Below are positions 9,761 to 19,185 of a stretch of DNA of 64,000 nt, piece after piece; within the stretch, counting starts at the first letter, position 1; each line of letters starts with the position of its first letter. A program made the translations under genes and the position numbers. Source of the stretch: Pseudomonas sp. KUIN-1 (lineage in GTDB: Bacteria; Pseudomonadota; Gammaproteobacteria; Pseudomonadales; Pseudomonadaceae); assembly GCF_009176725.1 (NCBI RefSeq), contig NZ_AP020337.1, positions 2,542,001-2,606,000 of the forward strand. The letters run 5' to 3'. Under the pieces are notes generated by a model, which worked only from the letters and a program-made list of their open reading frames with translations, made no database searches and was not told the DNA's origin.

Positions 9761-10477
9761 ATGACAACGTTGATCGAGGTCCGTGACCTGTCGAAAACCT
9801 TCACCCTGCATCAGCACAACGGTGTAGTCCTCAATGTACTGCGCGGCCTGAATTTCTCGGTGCGCGCCGGCGAATGCCTGGTGCTCAGCGGGCAATCCGG
9901 CGCGGGCAAAAGCACGCTGCTGCGCACCCTGTACGGCAATTACCTGCCTGCCGCCGGCAGCATTCGCGTGCAGCATGAAGGCGAGTGGACCGAACTGGTC
10001 GGCGCAACCCCGCGCCAGGTGCTTGAGGTGCGACGCAAGACGCTCGGCTACGTCAGCCAGTTCCTGCGCGTGATCCCGCGTGTGTCCAGCCTGGACGTGG
10101 TCATGGAACCGGCCCTGGCGCGCGGCTGGTCCCGTGAGCAGGCGCAGGAGCGTGCGCAACTGCTGCTGGGGCGGCTGAACATTCCGCAGCGTTTGTGGCC
10201 GCTGGCGCCCAGTACGTTTTCCGGTGGCGAACAGCAGCGCATCAACATCGCGCGCGCATTCATGGTGCCATGGCCGGTGCTGCTGCTCGACGAACCGACT
10301 GCGTCGCTGGACGACGCCAACCGCCGGGTGGTGCTGGAGCTGGTCGATGAGGCCAAACGGGCCGGTGCAGCCCTGATCGGTATCTTCCATGACCGCGACG
10401 CCCGCGAGGCAGTCGCCAATCGTCAACTCGACATGACCCCGGTGGACCTCACCGCCAAGGAGTTGCTGCAATGCTGA
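9761..10477 (+). CDS. phnL: C-P lyase ABC protein PhnL
   Basis: ABC-type protein of 238 residues required with PhnGHI for the first pathway step. Walker A is GQSGAGKST, the signature [15 protein letters not shown] and Walker [12 protein letters not shown]. The frame is open from an ATG at 9716 that overlaps the phnK stop, but the ATG at 9761 behind AGAGG matches the E. coli N-terminus and is preferred. Its end overlaps phnM by 7 bp. Confidence 0.93.
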   Translation: MTTLIEVRDLSKTFTLHQHNGVVLNVLRGLNFSVRAGECLVLSGQSGAGKSTLLRTLYGNYLPAAGSIRVQHEGEWTELVGATPRQVLEVRRKTLGYVSQFLRVIPRVSSLDVVMEPALARGWSREQAQERAQLLLGRLNIPQRLWPLAPSTFSGGEQQRINIARAFMVPWPVLLLDEPTASLDDANRRVVLELVDEAKRAGAALIGIFHDRDAREAVANRQLDMTPVDLTAKELLQC

Positions 10478-11616
10478 ACGAACAGGTTTTCAGTAACGCC
10501 CGCGTGGTGACGGCCGAGCAGGTATTCACCGGCACTGTGGTGGTCCGTGACGGCCTGATTGCCGAGGTCGAGAGTGGATGCAGCCAGTTGAGTCAGGCTC
10601 AGGACATGCAGGGCGATTACCTGCTGCCGGGGTTGGTGGAATTGCACACCGACAACCTCGAAAAGCACCTGTCGCCGCGTCCGGGCGTTGATTGGCCGTC
10701 GATGTCCGCGGTGATCAGCCACGATGCGCAAATCGTCGCAGCGGGCATCACCACGGTGTTCGACGCGCTGTCGATCGGCGACATCAACCCCAAAGGCAAG
10801 CGCATGCAACAATTGCCCGCCATGCTGCAGGCGATTGCCGACGCCAACGCGGCAGGCCTGACTCGTGCCGAGCACCTGCTGCACCTGCGCTGCGAGGTCA
10901 GCCACCCGGATACCTTGAGCGTGTTTCGCGATCTGGTGGACCAGCCACTGGTGCAACTGGTCTCGGTGATGGACCACGCGCCCGGCCAGCGTCAGTTTGC
11001 CCTGGAGTCCAAGTACCGCGAGTACTACATGGGCAAGTACCACATGAACAACGAGGAAATGGACCGTTTCATCGTTGAACAGGTGGCCAACTCCAACGAG
11101 TACGCCGACCGTTACCGGCGTGCGATCGTCGAACTGTGCCTGGCGCGCGGCCTGTCGATTGCCAGCCACGACGATGCAACCATGGCGCATGTCGAGGAGT
11201 CGGCGGGTTTCGGCATGAACATCGCCGAGTTCCCGACCACACTCGAAGCGGCCCGTGGCTGTCGGCAACTGGGCATGAGCGTGTTGATGGGCGCACCGAA
11301 CATCGTGCGCGGCGGCTCGCACTCCGGTAACGTGGCGGCAGCATCGCTGGCCACGGACGGGCTGCTGGATATTCTGTCCAGCGATTACTACCCGGCCAGC
11401 TTGTTGCAGGCTGCATTCATGCTCGCCGCTCAGGACAACGCATGTGACCTGCCGCAGGCGATCAACATGGTCAGCCACACGCCGGCCGTGGCTGCCGGGT
11501 TGGCGGATCGTGGTGAAATACGTGTCGGGCTGCGCGCAGATCTGATCCAGGCACGTGATCATGCCGGCCTGCCGGTTATCGACAAGGTCTGGCGACAAGG
11601 CAAGAGGGTGTTTTGA
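10471..11616 (+). CDS. phnM: Alpha-D-ribose 1-methylphosphonate 5-triphosphate diphosphatase PhnM
   Basis: Amidohydrolase-superfamily enzyme, 381 residues (E. coli 378), which removes pyrophosphate from the ribose-triphosphonate intermediate before PhnJ acts. The metal-site region [16 protein letters not shown] and later histidines ([16 protein letters not shown]) are present. The stop TGA shares its last base with the phnN ATG. Confidence 0.95.
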   Translation: MLNEQVFSNARVVTAEQVFTGTVVVRDGLIAEVESGCSQLSQAQDMQGDYLLPGLVELHTDNLEKHLSPRPGVDWPSMSAVISHDAQIVAAGITTVFDALSIGDINPKGKRMQQLPAMLQAIADANAAGLTRAEHLLHLRCEVSHPDTLSVFRDLVDQPLVQLVSVMDHAPGQRQFALESKYREYYMGKYHMNNEEMDRFIVEQVANSNEYADRYRRAIVELCLARGLSIASHDDATMAHVEESAGFGMNIAEFPTTLEAARGCRQLGMSVLMGAPNIVRGGSHSGNVAAASLATDGLLDILSSDYYPASLLQAAFMLAAQDNACDLPQAINMVSHTPAVAAGLADRGEIRVGLRADLIQARDHAGLPVIDKVWRQGKRVF

Positions 11617-12182
11617 TGGTTGGCAGGTTGATCTATCTCATCGGGCCGTCCGGATCAGGCAAGGACAGCCTGCTGGACGCGGCCCGGGATACCCTGGCGC
11701 AACGTGATTGCCGGATCGTTCGGCGGGTCATCACCCGTTCCGCCGAAGCGGTGGGCGAGGCGGCGCAGGCGGTGACTGTCGAGCAGTTCGAGCAGATGCG
11801 CGAGCGAGGCGCGTTCGCCCTGAGCTGGCAGGCCAATGGTCTGCACTACGGCATTCCCGTCGAGATCGATCAGTGGCTGCTGGAAGGCCATGACGTCCTG
11901 ATCAACGGCTCCCGGGCGCATCTGCAAAAGGCGCAGGCGCGCTATCCCACGCTGCTGGCGGTGTTGCTGACGGTCAATCAGGAGGTGTTGCGCAAGCGCC
12001 TGCTGGCACGCAACCGGGAAAGCCTCGCGGAAATCGAGGAGCGCCTTGCGCGCAACTCGCGCTTTGCCGGAGATTTGCTGGCGAGCAACCCGCAGGTCTT
12101 CCCGCTGGATAATTCCGCTGACCTGCAACACACCGTTGCCACGCTGCTCGGCCTGCTCGACAAGCGTCACGCATGCGCCTGA
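11616..12182 (+). CDS. phnN: Ribose 1,5-bisphosphate phosphokinase PhnN
   Basis: Makes PRPP from ribose 1,5-bisphosphate, linking phosphonate breakdown to nucleotide metabolism. It has 188 residues with the P-loop IGPSGSGKDS at the N-terminus and a guanylate-kinase-like fold. ATG 11616 overlaps the phnM stop; a TTG one codon earlier is less likely. The end overlaps phnP by 10 bp. No phnO (acetyltransferase) lies between phnN and phnP, unlike E. coli. Confidence 0.94.
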   Translation: MVGRLIYLIGPSGSGKDSLLDAARDTLAQRDCRIVRRVITRSAEAVGEAAQAVTVEQFEQMRERGAFALSWQANGLHYGIPVEIDQWLLEGHDVLINGSRAHLQKAQARYPTLLAVLLTVNQEVLRKRLLARNRESLAEIEERLARNSRFAGDLLASNPQVFPLDNSADLQHTVATLLGLLDKRHACA

Positions 12183-12925
12183 CCCTGTTGGGCACCGGTG
12201 ACGCCCGGCAGGTGCCGGTCTACGGTTGTCAGTGTGTGGCGTGTGCTGCCGCGCGGACCAATCATGATCTGCGCCGCTTGCCGTGCAGCGCGCTGATCGA
12301 GTGCGCCGACCAGCGCTGGTTGATCGACAGTGGCCTGACCGACCTCACCGAGCGTTTCCCGCCGCGCAGCCTGAGCGGGATTCTGCAGACGCATTACCAC
12401 GCCGACCATGCGCAGGGGCTGTTGCACCTGCGCTGGGGCCAGGGGCTGGTGATTCCGGTGCACGGCCCGGCGGATCCGGAAGGCCTGGCCGACCTCTACA
12501 AGCACCCTGGCATTCTGGATTTCAGCCAGCCATTCGCGGCCTTCGAACGCCGTGCACTGGGCGCGTTGCAGGTCACAGCGCTGCCACTGACGCACTCAAA
12601 GCCTACGTTCGGCTACCTGTTCGAAGGTGACGGGCAACGTTTTGCCTACCTGACCGACACCGTCGGCCTGCCCGACGACACCCGCGAGTACCTACAACGT
12701 GCACCGCTGGATCTGCTGGTGCTCGACTGCTCGATGCCTCCACAGCCTCAGCCGCCGCGTAATCACAACGACCTGACCCTGGCGCTGCAAACCATCGAGT
12801 GGCTGCGACCGGGCAGGGCGGTGCTGACGCACGTCGGCCATACGCTGGATGCGTGGTTGATGAGGCACTCCAAACAGTTGCCGGGCAATGTAGTGGTGGG
12901 GCGGGATGGTATGACGGTGGTCTGA
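12173..12925 (+). CDS. phnP: Phosphoribosyl 1,2-cyclic phosphodiesterase PhnP
   Basis: Metallo-beta-lactamase-fold phosphodiesterase that opens ribose 1,2-cyclic phosphate 5-phosphate released by PhnJ. It has 250 residues (E. coli 252). The metal motif HYHADH and the N-terminal structural cysteines (YGCQCVAC) are intact. It is the last gene of the operon and ends 9 bp from the convergent amidase gene; no obvious terminator separates them. Confidence 0.95.
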   Translation: MRLTLLGTGDARQVPVYGCQCVACAAARTNHDLRRLPCSALIECADQRWLIDSGLTDLTERFPPRSLSGILQTHYHADHAQGLLHLRWGQGLVIPVHGPADPEGLADLYKHPGILDFSQPFAAFERRALGALQVTALPLTHSKPTFGYLFEGDGQRFAYLTDTVGLPDDTREYLQRAPLDLLVLDCSMPPQPQPPRNHNDLTLALQTIEWLRPGRAVLTHVGHTLDAWLMRHSKQLPGNVVVGRDGMTVV

Positions 12926-12934
12926 GCGACGTCT

Positions 12935-14458
12935 TCACATCGCACCGATCTCCGGCTTGCCCGTTCTCGACCCGCCATAAATCGGCGGATGCGTGACGAT
13001 GTGGGTCAGGTCGACCGCCGAGGCCAGCAGTTTCTGCAGGTCGGGACGCGGACGTGACAGGCGTGGATCATTCAGTGTTGCCTGCTCGATCGCTGCAGCG
13101 CAGGCCAGCAGTTTCGCATCGCCACGAAATCCGCCGATCACCTGCAGCCCGAACGGCATGCCGTTGTGGTCGGTGCCGCAGGGCAGGGACAGCGCCGGGT
13201 TGGTGGTCAGGGTGATGGTGTAGCACAGCGCCAGCCAGCGATAGTAATTGTCCAGCGGCACGCCGTTGACTTCGCGCAGGTACAGCTCGCTCCAGGGGAA
13301 GGGCGAGACTGGCGTGGTGGGCGCGAGGATCAGGTCGTAGTGTTCGAATTGTTTCTGAAAGCCGCGAAAGATCCGGCTTTGCTCGCCATGCGCCTTGACG
13401 CAGTCCTGCAGCGACATCGCGGCACCCATGTCGAAATTGGCGCGGGTGTTGGGCCCCAGTGCATCAGGATCGCGGTCGTGAGCGTCCTGCAGCCCGGCGA
13501 CGAAGGCTTCGGCACGCAGGACGTCGAAGGTGCGATGGGCGCTGGTCAGGTTCAGGTCGATGGCTTCGCAGGACTTGAACAGCGATTTCAGGGCGCTGAT
13601 CTTTTCCCGAAACACGGCACGGATTCTGTCATCCACAGCACACGCGCCGAAGTCTTCGCTGTAGCCGACGCGCAACTGGCTGAGGTCGATCGGGCGCGGT
13701 GCGAACTCGTCGGCGGCGATGGCATAACTCAACGGGTCGGACTGCCCCAACCCGGCGCTGGCGCGCAGTTGCAGCAGGGTATCGGCAACATTGCGGCCCA
13801 TCGGGCCTACCACTGAAATCGGTGTCCAGCCGAGCTTTTTGCGCTCACTCGGCACCAGCCCGGGCGAAGGACGCAGGCCGACGATACCGCACAGCGCCGC
13901 GGGAATGCGCAGCGAACCGCCGGTGTCCGAGCCGCTGCACAACGGCACCATGTCCACGGCCAGTGCGGCGGCTGATCCGCCCGAGGAACCGCCGGCATTC
14001 AGCTCGGGATTGAACGGGTTACCGGTCGCGCCCCACACCACATTGCGGGTATTGGCGCCTGCGCCCAGTTCCGGAACATTGGTCTTGCCGACCATGATTG
14101 CCCCGGCCGCACGCAGGCGGGCGACGAACAGGTTGTCCTGCGCGGGAATGTTGTCGCGAAACAGTTGCGAGCCGTAGGTGGTGAGGACCCCGGCGGTTTC
14201 TTCCAGGTCCTTGATGCCGATTGGCAGGCCATGCAGCAGCCCCAGCGGCTTGCCTTGCGTGACGGCCTGTTCGGCCAGCAGTGCCTCGTCGCGGGCGCGC
14301 TCGAAACAGGTCGCGGCGAAGGCATTGATCTTCGGGTTCAGGCTTTCAATCCGCTCGATACAGGCCTCCAGCAATTCCACCGGAGAGAGCTGTTTGTTGC
14401 CGATCAGCGCACGCAGTTCGGTGGCGGATTTACCGAGCAGCTCGGACGAGTTTTGCAT
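12935..14458 (-). CDS. Amidase signature family hydrolase
   Basis: A 507-residue cytoplasmic amidase with the full Ser-cisSer-Lys triad: Lys in MVGKTNVPE, cis-Ser in AGGSSGGSAA and nucleophile Ser in GSDTGGSLRIP. It is related to GatA/AtzF-type amidases; the substrate cannot be read. It follows two M20 peptidases and a peptide ABC transporter on the same strand but is separated from them by a REP, so shared transcription is plausible, not certain. Hydrolysis of an amide released from imported peptides is inferred. Confidence 0.88.
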   Translation of the reverse strand: MQNSSELLGKSATELRALIGNKQLSPVELLEACIERIESLNPKINAFAATCFERARDEALLAEQAVTQGKPLGLLHGLPIGIKDLEETAGVLTTYGSQLFRDNIPAQDNLFVARLRAAGAIMVGKTNVPELGAGANTRNVVWGATGNPFNPELNAGGSSGGSAAALAVDMVPLCSGSDTGGSLRIPAALCGIVGLRPSPGLVPSERKKLGWTPISVVGPMGRNVADTLLQLRASAGLGQSDPLSYAIAADEFAPRPIDLSQLRVGYSEDFGACAVDDRIRAVFREKISALKSLFKSCEAIDLNLTSAHRTFDVLRAEAFVAGLQDAHDRDPDALGPNTRANFDMGAAMSLQDCVKAHGEQSRIFRGFQKQFEHYDLILAPTTPVSPFPWSELYLREVNGVPLDNYYRWLALCYTITLTTNPALSLPCGTDHNGMPFGLQVIGGFRGDAKLLACAAAIEQATLNDPRLSRPRPDLQKLLASAVDLTHIVTHPPIYGGSRTGKPEIGAM

Positions 14459-14530
14459 GGAGTGTTCCTCGCTGGACTTAGGTATAACGCTGGGTGCGGA
14501 GCATGGGTACGGTACTGGCCCGAATGTTCA

Positions 14531-14580
14531 TCGTTCCGCACGCTCCGCGTGGGAATGCAGTTCGTGACGCTCTGCGTCAC
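14531..14580. repeat. REP element (paired palindromes)
   Basis: Two adjacent imperfect hairpins, CGTTCCGCACGCTCCGCGTG and then GTGACGCTCTGCGTCAC, of the REP type seen again near 32.3, 34.15 and 45.7-45.9 kb. It lies between the amidase start and the M20 gene, and its end supplies the stop codon of the M20 gene. Frames through such REPs resemble the spurious DUF1534 proteins of P. syringae. Confidence 0.75.
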
Positions 14581-15728
14581 ACATCCCCCAGCGCCAGAAT
14601 CGTCGCGACCAGTGCCTGGCCTCTGGGCACCAGGGTGTTCAGTTCCAGGTACTCGCGGTCGGTGTGGACCTTGCCGCCCACCGGGCCAAGGCCGCACAGG
14701 GTCGGGATCCCCAGGCTGGCGGTGAAGCCCGAGTCGGCGCAGCCTCCGGTGAATTCGCCCTCAACGCTAAAACCCAGCTCCTGCGCGAGGCCCTGATAAA
14801 TACTCAGCAACTCGGTACTGTGCCGGGCTTCCATCGGCAGGAAGGTGGTGGCTTCCAGCAGTCTGGCCGACGTGCCGGACAGTTCCTCTTCGGCGACGAT
14901 AGCCTGCACGGCTGCAAGTATTTCCGCCCATTGGCGAAGCTCGACAAAACGCACATCGAGCTTCGCCGTGGCGCTGGGCGCTACCGTATTGCTGGAGGTA
15001 CCGCCGGAGATCAGCCCGACATTGGTGGTGATGCCCGCCGCGTAATCAGTCAACGCATGCAACTTGATTATCTTGTGCGCCAGCGCCTGAATGGCGCTGG
15101 CGCCGTCGGCATGATTGACCCCTGAATGCGCCGCGCGGCCGCTGACTTCGATGATCAGCGTGGCACCGCCTTTGCGCGCGCTGACCACATTGCCACTGGC
15201 GCGTCCCGGCTCGGGGTTGAGCACCGCGCGCGCCTGGCGGGCGTAGTGTTCGATGTGATTGCGAGCGCTGGCGGAGCCGATTTCCTCGTCGCCGGTATAC
15301 AGAATCTGCACCGGGAACGGCAGCGGGCCTGCGCGCTTCAACGCCTTCAGCGCAAAGCAGTTGAGCACCAGTCCGCCTTTCATGTCGGCCACGCCAGGGC
15401 CGTAGGCCAGCTCGGCGTCCCTGGTATAGCCGCGGGTGGACGTGGTGCCTTTCGGAAACACCGTGTCGCGGTGCCCAAGCAACAGCACCGGCTTGCCGGG
15501 TCCACCGGGCAGTTCAGCTAGCAGCACATCGCCGAAACCCTCGACCGGGATACGCTGGACGCTGATTCCGTCAGCCTGCAATTGCGCGCAGAGCAGCTCA
15601 CCGACTGCGTCGACGCCGACCTTGTCATAACTGTTGGAATCGGTATCGACCAGGCGCTGCAGCAGCGCTTCCATCGCCTCATATTGCTCAGCCAGCCACG
15701 CAGTGGCGTGCAGTTGTGCTTCATTCAT
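14577..15728 (-). CDS. M20 family metallopeptidase (carboxypeptidase G2-like)
   Basis: A 383-residue zinc peptidase of the ArgE/DapE/CPG2 family. Metal and catalytic motifs are present: GHRDTVFP, the bridging Asp in GVADMKGG and the Glu pair in YTGDEEIGS. A dimerisation insert occupies the middle. ATG 15728 overlaps the stop of the upstream peptidase by 4 bp (ATGA). The last three bases fall inside a REP. Release of C-terminal amino acids, perhaps glutamate, from imported peptides is inferred from family and context. Confidence 0.88.
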   Translation of the reverse strand: MNEAQLHATAWLAEQYEAMEALLQRLVDTDSNSYDKVGVDAVGELLCAQLQADGISVQRIPVEGFGDVLLAELPGGPGKPVLLLGHRDTVFPKGTTSTRGYTRDAELAYGPGVADMKGGLVLNCFALKALKRAGPLPFPVQILYTGDEEIGSASARNHIEHYARQARAVLNPEPGRASGNVVSARKGGATLIIEVSGRAAHSGVNHADGASAIQALAHKIIKLHALTDYAAGITTNVGLISGGTSSNTVAPSATAKLDVRFVELRQWAEILAAVQAIVAEEELSGTSARLLEATTFLPMEARHSTELLSIYQGLAQELGFSVEGEFTGGCADSGFTASLGIPTLCGLGPVGGKVHTDREYLELNTLVPRGQALVATILALGDV

Positions 15729-17152
15729 TCACTCAGCTCCTGTGCCCGTTGTTCCCGGGTCAGTCGTGCGCCGTCCGTGCCCAGGTCCCAGAACAGTCCG
15801 GCCATGATTTGCAGGCTCTCCTTGACCACCGGAGCCAGCAAGTGCTCGTCAGGTGCATGCTGCGAGCACGCCGGGTATGAGTGTGGCACCCAGACCGTCG
15901 GCAGGCCCAGCACTTCAGCGAACACGTCATTGGGCAGCGAACCGCCCAGATTGGGCAGCAGCGCAGGTTTCTTGCCCGTGGTGGCGGCCAGCGAATCCAG
16001 CGCCCAGCCGACCCACGGGCTGTCCGGCGACAGGCGCGTGGCGTGCATCACGTCCATGCGGGTCTGCCTGACCTCGACGCGATCGAAGCCATGGGCATCC
16101 AGGTGCGCGCGCACCGCGGGGATGAAGGCGTTGTAATCGCTGTCGACCACAAAGCGAATGTGACACAACGCGTGAGCCTTGCCGGGAATGGCGTGTACCG
16201 GGGCGTCCGGGTTGCCGGTCTTGAAAGCGAGCACGTCGAGGGTGTTCCAGCCGAAGACTTTTTCGCTGAGCGACAGCGCCGGGTTGCCCCAGTCGGCGTC
16301 GATGTCCGGGTCGCCGGGGCCGCCGCCGACCTCGATATCCGCCAACGCGGCCTTCACTGCGTCAGGGATGGCTTTGGGCATCAGCCCTGCAACTTTCACC
16401 CGGCCATGCTCATCGACCATGCTGGCGATGGCATTGGCCAGAATGATGCCCGGGTTAGCCAGCAGGCCGCCCCAATTGCCGGAATGGTGCGCGCCTTCGC
16501 GCAGGTTCACCGTCAGCTCGAAGTTGAACACCCCGCGCGAGCCGAGAAACAGGGTAGGGCGTGCCGCTGCGAGGCGCGGGCCATCGGAGGCGATAAAGAT
16601 GTCGGCGGCGAGCTCTTCAGAATGGGCCTGGCAGAACGCGCTCAGGCCGGGAGAGCCATCTTCTTCGCCCATTTCCAGAAGCAGTTTGACGTTGAAGCCC
16701 AGCTTGCCATCGCGAGCCTTGAGGGTCTGCTCCAGTGCCGTCAGGTTGATCAGGTGCTGGCCCTTGTTGTCGGCGGTGCCGCGCCCGTACCAGCGCTCGC
16801 CACGTTCGATCACCTGCCATGGCGACAGGCCGGTCTGCCACTGTGCGTCATAGCCGCGAACCACGTCGCCGTGGCCGTAACTGAGCAGCGTCGGCAGTTC
16901 AGCGGCTTCGATGCGCGTGGCGATCATCAGCGGGCCACGCCCGGCGACCGGGTTGTCATGCACGGTAACGCTGAAACCCAGGCGCTCGACATGCGGGGTG
17001 ATGAACTCATGAAGATAACGATACAGCTCGGGCAGGCTCTCGGCCTCCTGGCTCTGGGTCGGGTAGGCAACGCTTTTGCCGAGCAGGGCGAAAAACGCGC
17101 CGTTGTCGAACTGTTCAGTGACGTTTTCGATGGCGTGCGAACGGCTACTCAT
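15725..17152 (-). CDS. M20 family metallopeptidase (dipeptidase-like)
   Basis: A 475-residue zinc peptidase with the motifs SYGHGDVV, YGRGTADNKGQH and LLEMGEEDGSPG, the hallmarks of the ACY1/DapE-like M20 group, and with a dimerisation domain near residues 210-330. The frame extends upstream to 17260, but ATG 17152 overlaps the stop of the ABC ATPase gene by 4 bp, the pattern used across this operon. It probably cleaves dipeptides brought in by the adjacent transporter. Confidence 0.88.
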   Translation of the reverse strand: MSSRSHAIENVTEQFDNGAFFALLGKSVAYPTQSQEAESLPELYRYLHEFITPHVERLGFSVTVHDNPVAGRGPLMIATRIEAAELPTLLSYGHGDVVRGYDAQWQTGLSPWQVIERGERWYGRGTADNKGQHLINLTALEQTLKARDGKLGFNVKLLLEMGEEDGSPGLSAFCQAHSEELAADIFIASDGPRLAAARPTLFLGSRGVFNFELTVNLREGAHHSGNWGGLLANPGIILANAIASMVDEHGRVKVAGLMPKAIPDAVKAALADIEVGGGPGDPDIDADWGNPALSLSEKVFGWNTLDVLAFKTGNPDAPVHAIPGKAHALCHIRFVVDSDYNAFIPAVRAHLDAHGFDRVEVRQTRMDVMHATRLSPDSPWVGWALDSLAATTGKKPALLPNLGGSLPNDVFAEVLGLPTVWVPHSYPACSQHAPDEHLLAPVVKESLQIMAGLFWDLGTDGARLTREQRAQELSE

Positions 17153-18171
17153 GAGGGTATCTGCTCCAGAGGTTTCGAGGTGTCGTGCAGGTGGCAGCGA
17201 ACGGTTCCGCCTTCCATGCGGCCAATGGCCGGGGCTTTTTCCTTGCACACCGGCATGCACGCCGGGCAGCGCGGATGAAAGGCGCAGCCGGACGGCGGCG
17301 ACATGGGATTGGGAAAGGTCCCGTGCAAACCCAGGTCGGGAATGCCCAGGTGCGGGTCCGGGGTCAGCACCGAGTCCAGTAACGCCTGGGTGTAGGGATG
17401 GCCGGGCCGGGCGAACAAGGATTCGCGGCTGCGCTCTTCAACGATCCGCCCCAGGTACATGACCGCCACGCGGTCGGCCAGATGTTCGATGACGGCCAGG
17501 TTGTGGCTGATCAGCAGGTAAGTCAGGCCGAACTCCTGCTTGAGGTCCTGCAACAGATTGAGGATCTGCGCCTGCACCGAAACGTCCAGCGCCGAAGTCG
17601 GCTCGTCGCAGATCAACACATCCGGACGCATCACCAGCGCCCGGGCAATCGCCACACGCTGGCGCTGGCCACCGGAAAGCTGGCTCGGGTAACTGTCGAT
17701 CACGCGTTTGGGCAAGCCGACCACGTCCATCATCGCTTCGGCGCGCTGGCGACGTTCTGCCGGGGTGCCGATGCCATGCACGATCAGCGGCAGCGTGACG
17801 ATCTCGCGCAGGGTCTTGCGCGGGTTGAGTGACGAGTAGGGGTCCTGAAAGATCGGCTGAATGCGCCGCGCCATCTCCTTGCGGTCGGTGCCGGCGAGGT
17901 GCTTGCCGTTGACCAGTACGTCGCCGCTGCTGGGCGCAAGCAGCCCCAGCAGCATCTTCGCCAGGGTACTTTTACCGCAACCCGATTCGCCGACCAGCCC
18001 GAGTGTTTCGCCGCGCATCAGGCGCAACGACACACCATCGACGGCTTTGAGCGTGGCATCGGGTTTGAAAAAACCACGACTGATGCTGAATTCGCGGCGT
18101 ATATCGCACAGCTCCAGCGCAATGTCTTTCTTGACGCTGGCAGTCGGAACCTGTTTCACGGCGGTATTCAT
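17149..18171 (-). CDS. Oligopeptide ABC transporter ATP-binding protein (DppF/OppF-like)
   Basis: A 340-residue ATPase with Walker A GESGCGKSTLAK, signature [15 protein letters not shown] and Walker B LICDEPTSALD. The C-terminal oligo_HPY domain with conserved cysteines (CAFHPRCPACMPVC) can hold an Fe-S cluster in DppF/DppD proteins. It overlaps the DppD-like gene upstream and the peptidase gene downstream by 4 bp each. Confidence 0.92.
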   Translation of the reverse strand: MNTAVKQVPTASVKKDIALELCDIRREFSISRGFFKPDATLKAVDGVSLRLMRGETLGLVGESGCGKSTLAKMLLGLLAPSSGDVLVNGKHLAGTDRKEMARRIQPIFQDPYSSLNPRKTLREIVTLPLIVHGIGTPAERRQRAEAMMDVVGLPKRVIDSYPSQLSGGQRQRVAIARALVMRPDVLICDEPTSALDVSVQAQILNLLQDLKQEFGLTYLLISHNLAVIEHLADRVAVMYLGRIVEERSRESLFARPGHPYTQALLDSVLTPDPHLGIPDLGLHGTFPNPMSPPSGCAFHPRCPACMPVCKEKAPAIGRMEGGTVRCHLHDTSKPLEQIPS

Positions 18172-19169
18172 GACGGTGCGCCCTCACGGTGAAACACAGG
18201 TTCGGCGCCCGCTGCGGCAAACAGGCAGCGAGTCATGTGGTTGTGGCTATTGATCGGCGGGACGTCGTCGGCACAGGCCGGGATCGCTTGCGGGCAGCGA
18301 TTGCGAAATGCGCAGCCGTGTTGCTCGCCCACCAGACTGGGCACCAGCCCTGGAATCGACCCCAGCGGCTGGCCCGGCTGAGTGCGTCCGGGGATCGGAA
18401 TGCTCGCCAGCAAACCGCGGGTATAGGGATGTTGCGGGTTCTCGAACAACTCGATGGCCGGGGCGGTCTCGACGATCTGTCCGGCGTACATCACCGCAAC
18501 CCGGTCGGCGATACGTGCCACCAGACCCAGGTCGTGGGTGATGAAGATCACGGCCAGACCCAGCTCCTTCTGAATGTCGCGGATCAGGCGCAGGATCTGC
18601 GCCTGAATGGTCACGTCCAGCGCGGTGGTCGGTTCGTCGGCGATGATCACGTCCGGTTCGCACATCAGGGCCATGGCGATGATCACCCGCTGGCGCAGGC
18701 CGCCGGACAATTGGTGCGGATACTGGCGCAAGCGCTCGCCCGCGTTGCTGATTCCGACTTTATCGAGCATCTGCGCGGCGCGCTGCAGTGCCTCCTTGCG
18801 CGACACCTTGCGGTGTCGGGTGAGCACTTCGCTGAGCTGATCGCCAATGCTGTAGGCCGGGTTCAGCGAGGTCATGGGCTCCTGAAAGATCATCGCCAGA
18901 CGGTTGCCGCGCAGGTCGCACATCTGCCGCTCGCTCTGGGTCAGCATGTCGATGCCGTCCAGGCTCAGTGTCGTTGCGGTACGCCGGGCCTTGCGCGGCA
19001 GCAGGTCCATGAGCGCCAGCGACGTCAGGGATTTGCCGCAGCCGGACTCGCCGACGATGCACAGCATTTCGCCGCGCTCGACCTGAAAGTCCAGGCCGCG
19101 CACTGCGTGAAGCGTGTCTTGCCCGAGAGGAATCTCGACACGCAGGTTTTCAACATGTAACAGCGCCAT
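18168..19169 (-). CDS. Oligopeptide ABC transporter ATP-binding protein (DppD/OppD-like)
   Basis: A 333-residue ATPase paired with the DppF-like protein. Walker A is GESGCGKSLTSLAL, the signature LSGGLRQRVIIAMAL and Walker B IIADEPTTALD. A C-terminal cysteine cluster (CAFRNRCPQAIPAC) marks the oligo_HPY extension. It overlaps the next gene by 4 bp. Confidence 0.92.
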   Translation of the reverse strand: MALLHVENLRVEIPLGQDTLHAVRGLDFQVERGEMLCIVGESGCGKSLTSLALMDLLPRKARRTATTLSLDGIDMLTQSERQMCDLRGNRLAMIFQEPMTSLNPAYSIGDQLSEVLTRHRKVSRKEALQRAAQMLDKVGISNAGERLRQYPHQLSGGLRQRVIIAMALMCEPDVIIADEPTTALDVTIQAQILRLIRDIQKELGLAVIFITHDLGLVARIADRVAVMYAGQIVETAPAIELFENPQHPYTRGLLASIPIPGRTQPGQPLGSIPGLVPSLVGEQHGCAFRNRCPQAIPACADDVPPINSHNHMTRCLFAAAGAEPVFHREGAPS

Positions 19170-19185
19170 GTGCGTCTCTCCTCTG

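Noticed and set aside
15881..17278. Plus-strand 465-codon frame opposite the M20 peptidase gene
   Set aside because: No family resemblance; the minus strand encodes an intact zinc peptidase with all motifs.
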